A stretch of 64,000 bases of DNA from Hanstruepera neustonica (GCF_002895005.1 NZ_POWF01000012.1:1-64000); one strand, 5' to 3'; numbered from the stretch's first letter, positions 7,264-16,778 are shown. Notes: generated by a model not told the origin, from the letters alone. A program made the numbers and translations.

Positions 7264-9678
7264 ATGTTTAAACTCTTTACAACAAGCTTTTGGGATCTTA
7301 TTGCCAGACTGATTCTACGCAATAAAATTGGTATTCTTGCAGGTATTTTGGCTGCTACAGTGTTCTTTGCTTATCAATGGGAAAACATGCGTTTTACCTA
7401 CACCGAAGCCAACTTATTACCTGATGACCATGAAGTTAACATCGTTTACAAAGACTTCTTGGATATTTTTGGTGAGGAAGGAAATTTGATAGTACTTGGT
7501 GTCAAAGATTCCACTTTTTTTACGGTTGATCATGTGAATGCTTGGAACCATCTCTCCGATTCCTTTAAGGAATATGACGAAGTGGAAATGGTCGTATCTC
7601 TAAAAGATCTTCAAAAACTGGTTAAAAACACTGAAGAAGAACGCTTTATTCTAAAACCTTTTATAAAGGATTCCATTCAGTCCCAGGAAGAATTGGAAAC
7701 GTTGCAAAATGACTTGTTTGAAAAATATCCTTTTTATGATAATTTTTTGTTCAATTCAGAAACCAAAACCATTCGTTCGGCAATTTATCTAAAAAAGGAT
7801 ATTGTTAACACACCTGTTAGAAAAGACTTTGTTTTTAATAAACTCATGCCTAAAATTTCGGCTTTTGAGAATAGTACTGGTTTAGATGTTCGGGTTTCCG
7901 GAATGCCCTATGTGCGCACATTGAATGCTCAAAATATCGTTGACGAAATTGGTATATTCATTGCAGCGGCCTTGGCAGTAACATCCCTCATTTTCTTTTT
8001 CTTTTTCCGATCATTCCGAGCGACATTAATTTCCATGATTGTGGTTTGTTTGGGTGTCATGTGGACGTTTGGAATCATTGGATTATTGAACTATGAAATA
8101 ACGGTTTTAACAGCCTTAATACCACCTTTGATTATTGTTATTGGCATTCCTAATTGTATTTTCCTTATCAATAAATATCAACATGAAGTTAAACTTCATG
8201 GCAATAAAGTAAAATCGTTGCAACGTGTCATTACCAAAATTGGCAATGCCACCCTAATGACCAATGTGACGACCGCATCTGGATTTGCAACTTTTATCTT
8301 AACCGAAAGCACGTTGTTAAAGGAGTTTGGTATTGTAGCCTCATTGAGTATTCTGGCCATATTTATACTGTGTTTGTTGATCATTCCTATTATTTACACA
8401 TTCCTGCCATTCCCAAAAGATCGTCATTTGGAACACCTCAATAAACGCTGGATAGGTGGTTTTGTGGATTGGATGGAACGAATGGTTAAACAAAGACGTA
8501 TTACGATTTATGTGACCTCTCTGATCCTTTTAATTTTGAGTATGATTGGCATGAATCAAATCAAGATTTCTGGAAGCCTTATTGAAGACATGTCCAAAAC
8601 CTCCGAATTTTTTAGTGATATACGTTTTTTTGAGGAAGAGTTTAATGGCATCATGCCAATGGAAATTCTGGTTGATACCAAACGTAAAAAAGGGGTTACC
8701 AAATTAGCGACCCTCAAACGCATGGATGAATTGGAGGACCTCATAATTGAAACACCGGAATTATCAAGGCCTATATCCATTGTCAGTCTGGTTAAATACT
8801 CCAAACAAGCCTATACCAACGGCAATCCTGATTATTATCAATTACCGACCAGTCAAGAGAACTTATTCATTTCTTCCTACATAAAAAATTCAACGTCTGA
8901 TGTGGACCTATTGAAAAACTTTGTGGACAGTACGGGTCAATATGCACGAATTACAACATTCATGAAAGATATTGGCACGGATAAAATGGAGCGTATTGAA
9001 GAAAACATCCAAAACAAAATCACAAAGATTTTTCCTTCTGAAAAATACAATGTCACGATTACCGGAAAAGCATTGGTATTCCAAAAAGGAACCAAATATT
9101 TGGTTAAAAATTTAGCAATTTCATTATCATTGGCCATCGTATTGATATCCTTATTTATGGCTTATATGTTCCGCTCATTTAGAATGATTGTCATATCCTT
9201 AATTCCTAATTTATTACCGCTAGTCATAACAGCTGGATTAATGGGGTATATTGGTGTTCCTATTAAACCATCTACTATTTTGGTATTTAGTATCGCCTTT
9301 GGGATATCGGTTGATGATACCATTCACTTTTTAGCAAAATACAGACAGGAACTTCAAGCCAACCATTGGAAAATCAGAAAATCGGTTTATGGAGCACTTC
9401 GTGAGACGGGTGTTAGTATGTTTTATACTTCCATAGTTTTGTTTTTTGGTTTTTCGGTTTTTACCATTTCAAGTTTTGGAGGCACTGTAGCATTAGGAGC
9501 TTTAGTTTCAGCAACACTACTTTTTGCTATGCTCTCCAATTTGTTATTACTTCCATCATTACTTCTATCATTGGAACGTAATATTGCAAACAAAGAAGTT
9601 TTAAAAGAGCCAGCCATCAATATTATTCCTGAAGAGGATGACGAAATCACCGAAAATGACATGCAAGATTTAAAATAA
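7264..9678 (+). CDS. MMPL/RND-family transporter (SSD-like)
   Basis: An 804-residue inner-membrane protein with the duplicated RND layout: one TM near residues 15-32, a large periplasmic loop (to about 225), a block of five TMs (about 225-390), one TM near 413, a second loop, and a final TM block (about 615-770). GISVDDTIHFLAKYRQE in the second block is the Asp-containing motif typical of the MMPL/HpnN/sterol-sensing branch. The length is that of single-subunit exporters of lipids or hydrophobic compounds, not AcrB pumps. It lies beside asnS without an adaptor or TolC gene. The substrate is unknown. Confidence 0.8.
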   Translation: MFKLFTTSFWDLIARLILRNKIGILAGILAATVFFAYQWENMRFTYTEANLLPDDHEVNIVYKDFLDIFGEEGNLIVLGVKDSTFFTVDHVNAWNHLSDSFKEYDEVEMVVSLKDLQKLVKNTEEERFILKPFIKDSIQSQEELETLQNDLFEKYPFYDNFLFNSETKTIRSAIYLKKDIVNTPVRKDFVFNKLMPKISAFENSTGLDVRVSGMPYVRTLNAQNIVDEIGIFIAAALAVTSLIFFFFFRSFRATLISMIVVCLGVMWTFGIIGLLNYEITVLTALIPPLIIVIGIPNCIFLINKYQHEVKLHGNKVKSLQRVITKIGNATLMTNVTTASGFATFILTESTLLKEFGIVASLSILAIFILCLLIIPIIYTFLPFPKDRHLEHLNKRWIGGFVDWMERMVKQRRITIYVTSLILLILSMIGMNQIKISGSLIEDMSKTSEFFSDIRFFEEEFNGIMPMEILVDTKRKKGVTKLATLKRMDELEDLIIETPELSRPISIVSLVKYSKQAYTNGNPDYYQLPTSQENLFISSYIKNSTSDVDLLKNFVDSTGQYARITTFMKDIGTDKMERIEENIQNKITKIFPSEKYNVTITGKALVFQKGTKYLVKNLAISLSLAIVLISLFMAYMFRSFRMIVISLIPNLLPLVITAGLMGYIGVPIKPSTILVFSIAFGISVDDTIHFLAKYRQELQANHWKIRKSVYGALRETGVSMFYTSIVLFFGFSVFTISSFGGTVALGALVSATLLFAMLSNLLLLPSLLLSLERNIANKEVLKEPAINIIPEEDDEITENDMQDLK

Positions 9679-9718
9679 TTTTAAAATTTTGTACTTGATT
9701 TTTGCCATCTGAAAAGGT

Positions 9719-9726
9719 TATCTTTG
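9719..9726 (+). promoter_or_regulatory. asnS -7 element
   Basis: TATCTTTG matches TAnnTTTG and ends 16 nt before the asnS ATG. TTG triplets lie upstream (for example 9695-9697) but none at the optimal 19-nt spacing. Confidence 0.55.
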
Positions 9727-9742
9727 CAATCAAAATTTTTTA

Positions 9743-11182
9743 ATGATGAAAACGTATACAGTAGCAGACTTACTGAAACAGGATACAAATTCCTTACACG
9801 AAGTAGAAGTAAAAGGATGGGTGCGCACCTTTCGCGCTAACAGGTTTATTGCCTTAAATGATGGATCTACTTTAAACAATATTCAGTGTGTTGTTGATTT
9901 TGAAAGCATGGATGATGTGCTATTAAAACGCATTACCACAGGTGCTGCTGTTCATATTGTAGGTGAATTGACTGAAAGTCAAGGCAAGGGACAGAGCGTT
10001 GAAATTCAGGTTTCTAAAATTACGGTTTTAGGAGATTCTGATCCTGAAGCATATCCTATACAACCTAAAAAACATTCGTTTGAGTTTTTAAGAGAAAACG
10101 CTCATTTAAGAACTCGAACTAGCACCTTTAGTGCTGTCATGCGTTTGCGCTCGTCGTTATCTTTTGCCATTCACAAATATTTTAATGAAAATGGCTTTTA
10201 TTATATGCACACACCTATCATTACAGGTAGTGACGCTGAAGGTGCTGGTGAAATGTTTCGCGTAAGTGCTTTAGATGCTAAAAACCCTCCATTGACTGAA
10301 GCTGGTGAGGTGGATTACAAAGAAGATTTCTTTGGGAAGGAAACCAATTTAACCGTTTCGGGACAATTGGAAGCTGAAACCTACGCCATGTCTTTGGGTA
10401 AAGTCTATACTTTTGGCCCAACATTTAGAGCCGAAAACTCAAACACCTCGAGACATTTAGCTGAATTTTGGATGATAGAGCCAGAAGTAGCCTTTATGGA
10501 TCTGGATGGCAATATGGATTTGGCGGAAGATTTCATGAAATATGTTTTAAAATATGTTTTGGATAACAATCCAGAAGATTTGGAGTTTTTGAACGACCGT
10601 TTATTGCAAGAGGAAAAAACAAAACCCCAAGCCGAACGTTCAGAAATGAGCTTAATTGAGAAAATAAAGTTTGTTGTAGATAATAATTTCAAACGTGTAA
10701 GTTACACGGAAGCAATTGATATCTTAAGAAACAGCAAGCCAAACAAGAAAAAGAAATTTAAATATTTAATTGAAGAATGGGGCGCTGATTTACAAAGTGA
10801 ACACGAGCGTTTCCTGGTTGAAAAACATTTTAATTGCCCAGTTATTTTATTTGACTATCCAGCCAATATCAAAGCCTTTTACATGCGCTTGAACGAAGAT
10901 GGCAAAACGGTACGCGCCATGGATATTCTGTTTCCGGGTATTGGTGAAATGGTTGGAGGTTCTCAACGTGAAGAACGATTGGATGTTCTAAAAGAGAAAA
11001 TGGCAGCTTTAGATATTGATGAAAAGGAACTTTGGTGGTATTTGGACTTACGCAAGTATGGAACCGCTGTGCATTCAGGGTTTGGTTTAGGATTTGAACG
11101 CTTGGTCATGTTTGCAACAGGTATGAGCAACATTCGTGATGTGATTCCTTATCCTAGAACACCTCAAAACGCAGAGTTTTAA
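9743..11182 (+). CDS. asnS: Asparaginyl-tRNA synthetase
   Basis: A 479-residue class II synthetase charging tRNA-Asn. The N-terminal OB fold (about residues 15-100, with VKGWVRTFRANRFIALNDGS) binds the anticodon. The catalytic core has class II motifs, including FRAENSNTSRHLAEFWMIEPE and the C-terminal GFGLGFERLVMFATG with the motif 3 Arg. A long insertion with KNPPLTEAGEVDYKEDFFG near 175 is common in Bacteroidota AsnS. The two ATGs at 9743 and 9746 cannot be separated. A 12-bp terminator hairpin follows. Confidence 0.96.
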   Translation: MMKTYTVADLLKQDTNSLHEVEVKGWVRTFRANRFIALNDGSTLNNIQCVVDFESMDDVLLKRITTGAAVHIVGELTESQGKGQSVEIQVSKITVLGDSDPEAYPIQPKKHSFEFLRENAHLRTRTSTFSAVMRLRSSLSFAIHKYFNENGFYYMHTPIITGSDAEGAGEMFRVSALDAKNPPLTEAGEVDYKEDFFGKETNLTVSGQLEAETYAMSLGKVYTFGPTFRAENSNTSRHLAEFWMIEPEVAFMDLDGNMDLAEDFMKYVLKYVLDNNPEDLEFLNDRLLQEEKTKPQAERSEMSLIEKIKFVVDNNFKRVSYTEAIDILRNSKPNKKKKFKYLIEEWGADLQSEHERFLVEKHFNCPVILFDYPANIKAFYMRLNEDGKTVRAMDILFPGIGEMVGGSQREERLDVLKEKMAALDIDEKELWWYLDLRKYGTAVHSGFGLGFERLVMFATGMSNIRDVIPYPRTPQNAEF

Positions 11183-11205
11183 AAAACATTTTTAAATAAT
11201 TATCG

Positions 11206-11250
11206 AAAACAATCTACGTTAATAATATATGTAGATTGTTTTTTTTATTT
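11206..11250 (+). terminator. Intrinsic terminator between asnS and rpoN
   Basis: AAAACAATCTAC (11206-11217) pairs with GTAGATTGTTTT (11231-11242); a T-tract continues to about 11246. The 13-nt loop is AT-rich. Confidence 0.8.
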
Positions 11251-11272
11251 TTATGAAAACCCAAATATCAGA

Positions 11273-12733
11273 ATGCTAAAACAGTATTTACAATTTAAGT
11301 TATCTCAAAAATTATCACCGCAACAAATCCAGTTAATGAAACTGATTCAATTGCCTACTCAAGCATTTGAACAACGTCTAAAACAAGAATTGGAAGAAAA
11401 TCCGGCTCTTGAGGGTGGTAAAGAAACACTTGATGATGATTATGATGACAACTTTGATAATAGTACCGATGATTATGATGATAATGAGTCCATCAACTCG
11501 GATGATATTAATATTGATGAATATTTAAGTGATGATGAAATTCCTGATTATAGAACCCAAGCCAACAACTATAGTGCTGACGATGATGAAAAAAGTATGC
11601 CCTATGCTGCTGGTACATCATTTACGCAACATTTAATCAATCAGTTAAACACGTTTCGCTTGGATGATGAAGAACGTGATATTGCGGAGTTCTTGGTTGG
11701 CAGTGTTGATGAAAGTGGTTATATCCGTCGGGATATAATGGACATCATGGATGATTTGGCATTTACTCAAAACGTATATACCACTGAAGAAAAAATAAAG
11801 GATGTCTTAAAAATTGTCCATCAATTGGATCCTGCTGGTGTAGGTGCCCGAAATCTACAGGAATGTTTGAGTATTCAATTACACAGAAAAGAAAAAACAG
11901 CCGATTGTGAATTAGCTATTGATATTATTGATAATGCCTTTGAGCAATTCACTAAAAAACACTACAAAAAATTATTGCAAAAATTCGATATCACGGAAGC
12001 GCAATTAAAAGGTGCTATTGGTGTGATTGAGCATTTAAATCCAAAACCTGGAGGCTCCTACTCTGGAAATAATAGAATTGTAGAACATGTGGTCCCTGAT
12101 TTTGCTATCAAAATTGTAGATGGAGAACTAGAGCTCACTTTAAATGGCCGAAATGCACCTGAACTACATGTATCACGTGAGTATAGCAATATGCTTAAAG
12201 GCTATAAGGACAGCAAAGATAAATCCAAATCGCAAAAAGATGCCGTTCAGTTTATAAAACAAAAGCTCGATGCTGCCAAATGGTTTATTGAAGCCATAAA
12301 ACAACGTCAGCAAACCTTGTTTGTGACTATGAGTGCTATTATGCATTATCAGAAAGAATATTTTTTGACTGGTGATGAACGTAAGTTAAGACCCATGATT
12401 CTAAAAGATATTGCCGATGAGATTGAAATGGATGTTTCAACCGTCTCAAGGGTTGCCAATAGCAAGTATGTTGACACACCTTATGGCACCAAATTAATTA
12501 AGGAATTCTTTTCTGAATCTATGACCAATGATCAAGGCGAAGAAGTTTCAACAAGAGAAATTAAGAAAATTCTTGAAACAGTCATAGAAGACGAAAACAA
12601 GAAAAAACCACTCACTGACGAAGCCTTGGCTAAAATTTTAAAAGAAAAAGGATATCCAATTGCCAGACGAACCGTGGCAAAATATAGAGAGCAGCTTGAT
12701 ATTCCTGTAGCTAGATTACGCAAGAAAATATGA
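11273..12733 (+). CDS. rpoN: RNA polymerase sigma-54 factor
   Basis: A 486-residue sigma-54 that directs polymerase to -24/-12 promoters and needs an AAA+ activator. Region I is the Gln/Leu-rich start (LKQYLQFKLSQKLSPQQIQLMKLIQ), followed by a strongly acidic region II (about residues 50-110). The core-binding domain includes DPAGVGARNLQECL, the HTH is DIADEIEMDVSTVSRVAN near 380, and the C-terminal RpoN box is ARRTVAKYR. No AAA+ enhancer-binding protein gene is in this window. Its stop overlaps the next gene's start (ATGATG context), so the two are cotranscribed. Confidence 0.96.
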   Translation: MLKQYLQFKLSQKLSPQQIQLMKLIQLPTQAFEQRLKQELEENPALEGGKETLDDDYDDNFDNSTDDYDDNESINSDDINIDEYLSDDEIPDYRTQANNYSADDDEKSMPYAAGTSFTQHLINQLNTFRLDDEERDIAEFLVGSVDESGYIRRDIMDIMDDLAFTQNVYTTEEKIKDVLKIVHQLDPAGVGARNLQECLSIQLHRKEKTADCELAIDIIDNAFEQFTKKHYKKLLQKFDITEAQLKGAIGVIEHLNPKPGGSYSGNNRIVEHVVPDFAIKIVDGELELTLNGRNAPELHVSREYSNMLKGYKDSKDKSKSQKDAVQFIKQKLDAAKWFIEAIKQRQQTLFVTMSAIMHYQKEYFLTGDERKLRPMILKDIADEIEMDVSTVSRVANSKYVDTPYGTKLIKEFFSESMTNDQGEEVSTREIKKILETVIEDENKKKPLTDEALAKILKEKGYPIARRTVAKYREQLDIPVARLRKKI

Positions 12734-13338
12734 TGAATAACATACTCAAAAGTATCTCATTTATTTTTCATCCAATCTTGATGCCCATGTTAGGGGTTGT
12801 ATTTTATTTTTCAAAATCACCAAGATATATCCCAGTTGAGATTATTCAGGCAAAATTGATATCCTTATTTATACTGACCATTTTACTGCCCATATTATTA
12901 TACTTTTTGCTGAAAACCATGGGTAGAACATCAACTATTTATTTATCAACAACAAAAGAGCGTATTACACCGCTAATCTTAAATAGTATTATCATACTTC
13001 TGATTTTATTGAGAGTCCTTCCCAGTACGGAAATTATTGAGTTATACTACTTCTTTGTTGGTATATTAATTTCAACTTTAAGCTGTCTCATTTTGGCCAT
13101 ACTAAAGTTTAAAGCTAGTATACATATGGTAGCTATTGCGGGTGTCTTTATGTTTTATGTAGCCTTGAGTATTCATTTTAGCATTAACATTAATGGCACT
13201 TTGGCACTTATGGCAATATTGATTGGTGCTATTGCAACCTCTAGATTACACATGGAGGCACACAATTACAAGGAACTCGTTATTGGTTTTTTTATTGGGT
13301 TTATACCCCAATTAATATTAGTAAACTATTGGCTCTAA
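12730..13338 (+). CDS. PAP2-like integral membrane protein
   Basis: A 202-residue protein with about five to six hydrophobic segments, starting inside the rpoN stop region (4-nt overlap). I see a degenerate phosphatidic-acid-phosphatase type 2 signature: TTKERITP resembles the K..R.P motif, FKASIHM resembles the SGH motif, and SRLHMEAHNYKE fits SRx5Hx3D/E. If active it would dephosphorylate a lipid phosphate at the membrane, but the spacing is not exact and this is inference. Coupling to rpoN is, as I recall, frequent in flavobacteria. Confidence 0.6.
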   Translation: MMNNILKSISFIFHPILMPMLGVVFYFSKSPRYIPVEIIQAKLISLFILTILLPILLYFLLKTMGRTSTIYLSTTKERITPLILNSIIILLILLRVLPSTEIIELYYFFVGILISTLSCLILAILKFKASIHMVAIAGVFMFYVALSIHFSININGTLALMAILIGAIATSRLHMEAHNYKELVIGFFIGFIPQLILVNYWL

Positions 13339-13370
13339 ATTGAATTGGAGATTTTAAGGAACGTCTTTAA

Positions 13371-14072
13371 CTAAAAAATATAGAATATCAAGCCTATTTT
13401 TACAGCGTTCATATCCACTTTTTCATTGTTAAGTGAAATACCCTCAAAAATTGGGTTTAAGCCATAATACAAATAAATATTCCAGGTATTGTAGCCAGCG
13501 CTCAACGTTAATCCATATTGAAAATCATTAAACTGCTCAATTCCGTTATTTTTGAAATTGCCGATATCACCCTTGAACTTAGTTGAATTATAAACTACAT
13601 AGCCAATATTCATTCCAAGATAAATACGCCAAAATTTATATTCTTCAGCAGTTGAAGTTCGCCAGCGAAGCTGAAGGGGCATTTCAACCATATAGGTGGT
13701 GAACTTATTTTTTGTATAGTTAATATCATTTTTATCTAAAACGATATAATCATAATTATTATTCCCATCCTTGAATATTAAGAAGTTATTGTTAAACGAA
13801 TTGGAAGATAACCCAAGACCAAGTCCTAAAGCCCAGTTACGTCTTTTGTTTAGTGGAAAGTCTCTGATGAAGCCCAGATGAAAGCCACTTGAAAACCCAC
13901 TTTGAGAGACACCATTTGGTTTTTCCCCCAATAGATTATAGGTAACCGCAAAATAGAATTGATCCTCTCTATATTTAGTATCTGTTTCTTCTGCAATACT
14001 ATCGTTTTCGACCTGGCCAATAGTTGACCAAAAACTTAATACTGTAATAATAGTCAGGAATAAATGCTTCAT
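13371..14072 (-). CDS. Outer-membrane beta-barrel (porin/PorT-like) protein
   Basis: A 233-residue protein with a signal peptide (about residues 1-19, ending STIGQ) and alternating strands (GFHLGFIRDFPL, WALGLGLGLSS, MVEMPLQLRWRTS), closing with the aromatic strand VKIGLIFYIF. This pattern fits the small PorT-like OMP_b-brl families. It lies just downstream of the exbB-exbD operon but behind a terminator, so it may be transcribed separately. No ligand or activity can be inferred. Confidence 0.7.
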   Translation of the reverse strand: MKHLFLTIITVLSFWSTIGQVENDSIAEETDTKYREDQFYFAVTYNLLGEKPNGVSQSGFSSGFHLGFIRDFPLNKRRNWALGLGLGLSSNSFNNNFLIFKDGNNNYDYIVLDKNDINYTKNKFTTYMVEMPLQLRWRTSTAEEYKFWRIYLGMNIGYVVYNSTKFKGDIGNFKNNGIEQFNDFQYGLTLSAGYNTWNIYLYYGLNPIFEGISLNNEKVDMNAVKIGLIFYIF

Positions 14073-14101
14073 TAATAGAAAATAGCTTTGCTTAAATTAA
14101 C

Positions 14102-14135
14102 AAAAAAATGGCGTAAAGATTTCTCTAAACGCCAT
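14102..14135 (-). terminator. Intrinsic terminator of the exbB-exbD operon
   Basis: On the minus strand ATGGCGT and ACGCCAT (plus-strand 14129-14135 and 14108-14114) form a 7-bp stem followed by a T-tract (A-run 14102-14107 on the plus strand). Confidence 0.75.
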
Positions 14136-14158
14136 AAATTAAGAATAAAATTTTTAGA

Positions 14159-14632
14159 TTATCTATCTATAGGATTTCCAGGTGCTGTTTTATAGTTTAT
14201 TTTTAAAGCATTCACTTTTCTCAATTCCTGTTTTATATCAGAAACCAATCCCATATTTGTTTCCTTATCAACACTCAAAACGGTTGTTAAAAAAGGCTTC
14301 TCTTCTTCTCGTTTACTATCACGTTCAGCTGCGATAAAAGCTGCTATTTCGTTTACAGAAGCAAACTTATCATTCAACTGAAGTCTAGCAACCGTACCCA
14401 TATCTTTGTAAGCACTACTTGGCTTACCAGCATAAATGTACATTAATAGATTTCGTTTAGCTAATTTCTCAGTTTGATCAGCTCGTGGTAATCTATTTTC
14501 AATTTTCAAAGTATTTTGACGCATAACCGTCGCAACCATGAAGAAGAATAACAACATAAATACAATATCTGGCAAAGATGCTGTAGAAATAGCTGGTAAA
14601 TCGCCTCCTTTTTTCTTTTTAAATTTAGACAT
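14159..14632 (-). CDS. exbD: ExbD/TolR-family biopolymer transport protein (second copy)
   Basis: A 157-residue ExbD/TolR protein: a short basic cytoplasmic N-terminus, one TM at about residues 22-42 (LPDIVFMLLFFFMVATVMR) with the essential TM aspartate (SLPDIVF), and a periplasmic domain. With ExbB it converts proton motive force into work for TonB-dependent uptake at the outer membrane. It is last in a four-gene operon and 19 nt after the first exbD. Its periplasmic part is the standard size, unlike the first copy. Confidence 0.9.
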   Translation of the reverse strand: MSKFKKKKGGDLPAISTASLPDIVFMLLFFFMVATVMRQNTLKIENRLPRADQTEKLAKRNLLMYIYAGKPSSAYKDMGTVARLQLNDKFASVNEIAAFIAAERDSKREEEKPFLTTVLSVDKETNMGLVSDIKQELRKVNALKINYKTAPGNPIDR

Positions 14633-14651
14633 ATCTATCTATTAATGTTTT

Positions 14652-15287
14652 CTAATTCGATTTTTTAGGTTCTGCTTCCGAAAACTTTTGCGGTATTAAA
14701 AGTTTGATTGCCTCAATCTTGTCCTTTAAGTTAGCTTTATCTGATGCCGATGTTTTTGGATCGGAATACATTTTATCAGCTTCAACATAGTTCATATTTA
14801 GACTTGGATAGGCTAATTTAAACTCTCTATTTCTCAATTCATTATAGGCTGCAATGATTTCATTTTGAACAGTTATATACGTTTCATAACTAGTTGCTCT
14901 ATCATTTTGCAGTGAAATAATGGCTTTCTCAAAATTATCTGAAGATTGTGGATTTCTCTTCCCTTTACATTTTGGACAGGCATCTTCACCTTTTCCACCT
15001 CCATTATCTAGAAATGCGACTGCTTTTTTACGTAAATCTTTTAACTTAATTAGCTCACCGTCATTTCCATTTGCCTTCAATAGTAAATCATTATTTCGGT
15101 TTACTGTCACCTGAAAAATATTTTTCTCTTTAATAATTGGCGGATCGGTTTCCTCAATTGGCGGTAATTTTCTGTTCAAACCAGAATCAATTTCAATTGT
15201 GGTAGTCACCAAAAAGAAAATCAATAGTAAGAAAGCAATGTCGGCCATAGAGCCTGCATTAACCTCTGGTGCTGCTCGTTTTGCCAT
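14652..15287 (-). CDS. exbD: ExbD/TolR-family protein with Cys-motif insertion (first copy)
   Basis: A 211-residue ExbD with the usual TM and aspartate (GSMADIAFLLLIFFLVTTTIE). Its periplasmic part is about 60 residues longer than the neighbouring ExbD and carries CPKCKGKR (Cys104 and Cys107) inside a Gly/Asp-rich loop, then a predicted helical stretch (ENEIIAAYNELR-like). The CxxC could be a disulfide or half of a metal site; I see no second pair. It starts 2 nt after the 150-aa gene stop, so it is tightly coupled. Confidence 0.9.
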   Translation of the reverse strand: MAKRAAPEVNAGSMADIAFLLLIFFLVTTTIEIDSGLNRKLPPIEETDPPIIKEKNIFQVTVNRNNDLLLKANGNDGELIKLKDLRKKAVAFLDNGGGKGEDACPKCKGKRNPQSSDNFEKAIISLQNDRATSYETYITVQNEIIAAYNELRNREFKLAYPSLNMNYVEADKMYSDPKTSASDKANLKDKIEAIKLLIPQKFSEAEPKKSN

Positions 15288-15289
15288 AA

Positions 15290-15742
15290 TTATTTATTTA
15301 TTACTTTTTTCAATCCAGAAAGCATCATAATAGCTGCGGCTGCAAGGATTAGCACATAAAATGCTACTAATCCAGCACCAACCATGTGCGACTCTCCTTC
15401 TGTAGCTTGAATACCATTGTAGAAATATTGTGTTGTATCACCTCCTGTTACTGCATAAGCTATTACAAGTACCGCTGCAAAAACACCTACTCCAATTAAA
15501 GTATTCTTTAATGTAGCTGTGTTTGTAAAAAGGTTTTTCAAAACAAAAATCAATACAAAAATTATAGTAATCGCCATTATAATGTAAGCAACCATTGCCA
15601 TTGGATCTACAATAGCAGTATCACCCATTGCTGCAGCAGCTTTAATGGCTTCATCGCCTTCATTAATTATTCTAACTAAAAAGATAATTCCTGCAAGTCC
15701 TAAAACAGCTGCTACTATTTTTAAAATTTTGTGTAAGTTCAT
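15290..15742 (-). CDS. Four-TM membrane protein of the exb operon
   Basis: A 150-residue protein with four clear hydrophobic segments (about 6-26, 50-72, 80-101 and 120-144), ending in KKVINK. It has no recognisable catalytic motif. It lies between exbB and exbD with 26 nt and 2 nt gaps, so it is very likely part of the same complex or needed for its assembly. As I remember it is recurrent in flavobacterial exb clusters, but its role is not known to me. Confidence 0.75.
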   Translation of the reverse strand: MNLHKILKIVAAVLGLAGIIFLVRIINEGDEAIKAAAAMGDTAIVDPMAMVAYIIMAITIIFVLIFVLKNLFTNTATLKNTLIGVGVFAAVLVIAYAVTGGDTTQYFYNGIQATEGESHMVGAGLVAFYVLILAAAAIMMLSGLKKVINK

Positions 15743-15768
15743 AATTTAAAAATTATTGCTGTTAGTAA

Positions 15769-16545
15769 TTACTTCTTGTTTCTTATCAATAAATCCATTA
15801 GTGTTATGGAAGCATCTTCCATATCATTTACAATGCTGTCAATTTTAGCGATAATATAATTATAGAAAATTTGAAGTATAATGGCTACGATAAGACCGAA
15901 TACAGTTGTTAAAAGTGCTACTTTGATACCTCCAGCAACTAATGACGGTTGCATATCTCCAGCAGCTTCAATTTTATCAAAAGCTTGAATCATACCAATT
16001 ACCGTACCCATGAATCCTAACATTGGTGCTAAGGCAATAAATAATGATATCCAAGATACATTTTTCTCAAGTTGTCCCATTTGAACACCTCCGTAAGCTA
16101 TAACCGCTTTTTCAGCAGCTTCAATACCTTCATCAGTTCTATCTAATCCTTGGTAAAAGATAGACGCTACAGGTCCTTTAGTATTTCTACAAACTTCTTT
16201 AGCTGCTTCAACACCACCTGATTGCAAGGCATCTTCTACATCTTGAGTTAATTTTTTTGTATTGGTAGTTGAAAGATTTAAAAAGATAATTCTCTCAATA
16301 GCGATTGCTAAACCAAGAATTAAACATAATAATACAATCCCCATAAATCCTGGACCACCTTCAATAAAACGCTTTTTTAATTGTTGATGGAAACCTAATG
16401 TCTCTTCTTCCGCTGCATCATCAGCTGCTTCCTCTTGAATTGTGTTTACAACTGTTGTTGCACTTGTAGTTGCAATAGGCGTTGCATTAACTGTTCCGAT
16501 TGCCATAAAACACATAATGGCTAGGATAGAAAATAATCTTTTCAT
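15769..16545 (-). CDS. exbB: ExbB/TolQ/MotA proton channel protein
   Basis: A 258-residue ExbB with an N-terminal hydrophobic signal-like segment (MKRLFSILAIMCFMAIGTVNA), an acidic linker, then the three TMs typical of the family (about residues 70-90, 165-190 and 205-235). The conserved MotA_ExbB region reads IALAPMLGFMGTVIGMIQAF. It forms the pentameric channel around the ExbD helices. It is the first gene of the four-gene operon. A weak TAnnTTTA element lies at plus-strand 16578-16585 upstream. Confidence 0.92.
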   Translation of the reverse strand: MKRLFSILAIMCFMAIGTVNATPIATTSATTVVNTIQEEAADDAAEEETLGFHQQLKKRFIEGGPGFMGIVLLCLILGLAIAIERIIFLNLSTTNTKKLTQDVEDALQSGGVEAAKEVCRNTKGPVASIFYQGLDRTDEGIEAAEKAVIAYGGVQMGQLEKNVSWISLFIALAPMLGFMGTVIGMIQAFDKIEAAGDMQPSLVAGGIKVALLTTVFGLIVAIILQIFYNYIIAKIDSIVNDMEDASITLMDLLIRNKK

Positions 16546-16619
16546 TGTTCTTGTTCTTAATTTTATTAGTTAAAGGTTAAAGATATAAAAAAAATGTAAT
16601 TAAAAAATTAAAATTACAG

Positions 16620-16707
16620 CAGAGAGGAAGGGATTCGAACCCTCGATACGCTTTTGGCGTATACACACTTTCCAGGCGTGCGCCTTCGACCACTCGGCCA
16701 CCTCTCT
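16620..16707 (-). tRNA. tRNA-Ser(GGA)
   Basis: Reading the minus strand from 16707, the acceptor stem AGAGAGG pairs with CCTCTCT. The D arm is GCCGAGTGG, the anticodon loop contains GGA (CTGGAAA), and the long variable arm is a palindrome around GTATACGC/GCGTAT, diagnostic for the type II Ser/Leu/Tyr class. The T arm is GGGTTCGAATCCC. Length is 88 nt with discriminator G; CCA is not encoded. It reads UCC and UCU codons. Confidence 0.97.
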
Positions 16708-16778
16708 GTAATAGTTTTGAATTACAGTGTGCCAAATAACAAAAAAACTCGCAAAAGGGAAAATTTTGGAAGTTAATT

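Noticed and set aside
16640-16665. Strong palindrome around GTATACGC/GCGTAT
   Set aside because: It is the long variable arm of the tRNA-Ser gene, not a separate element.
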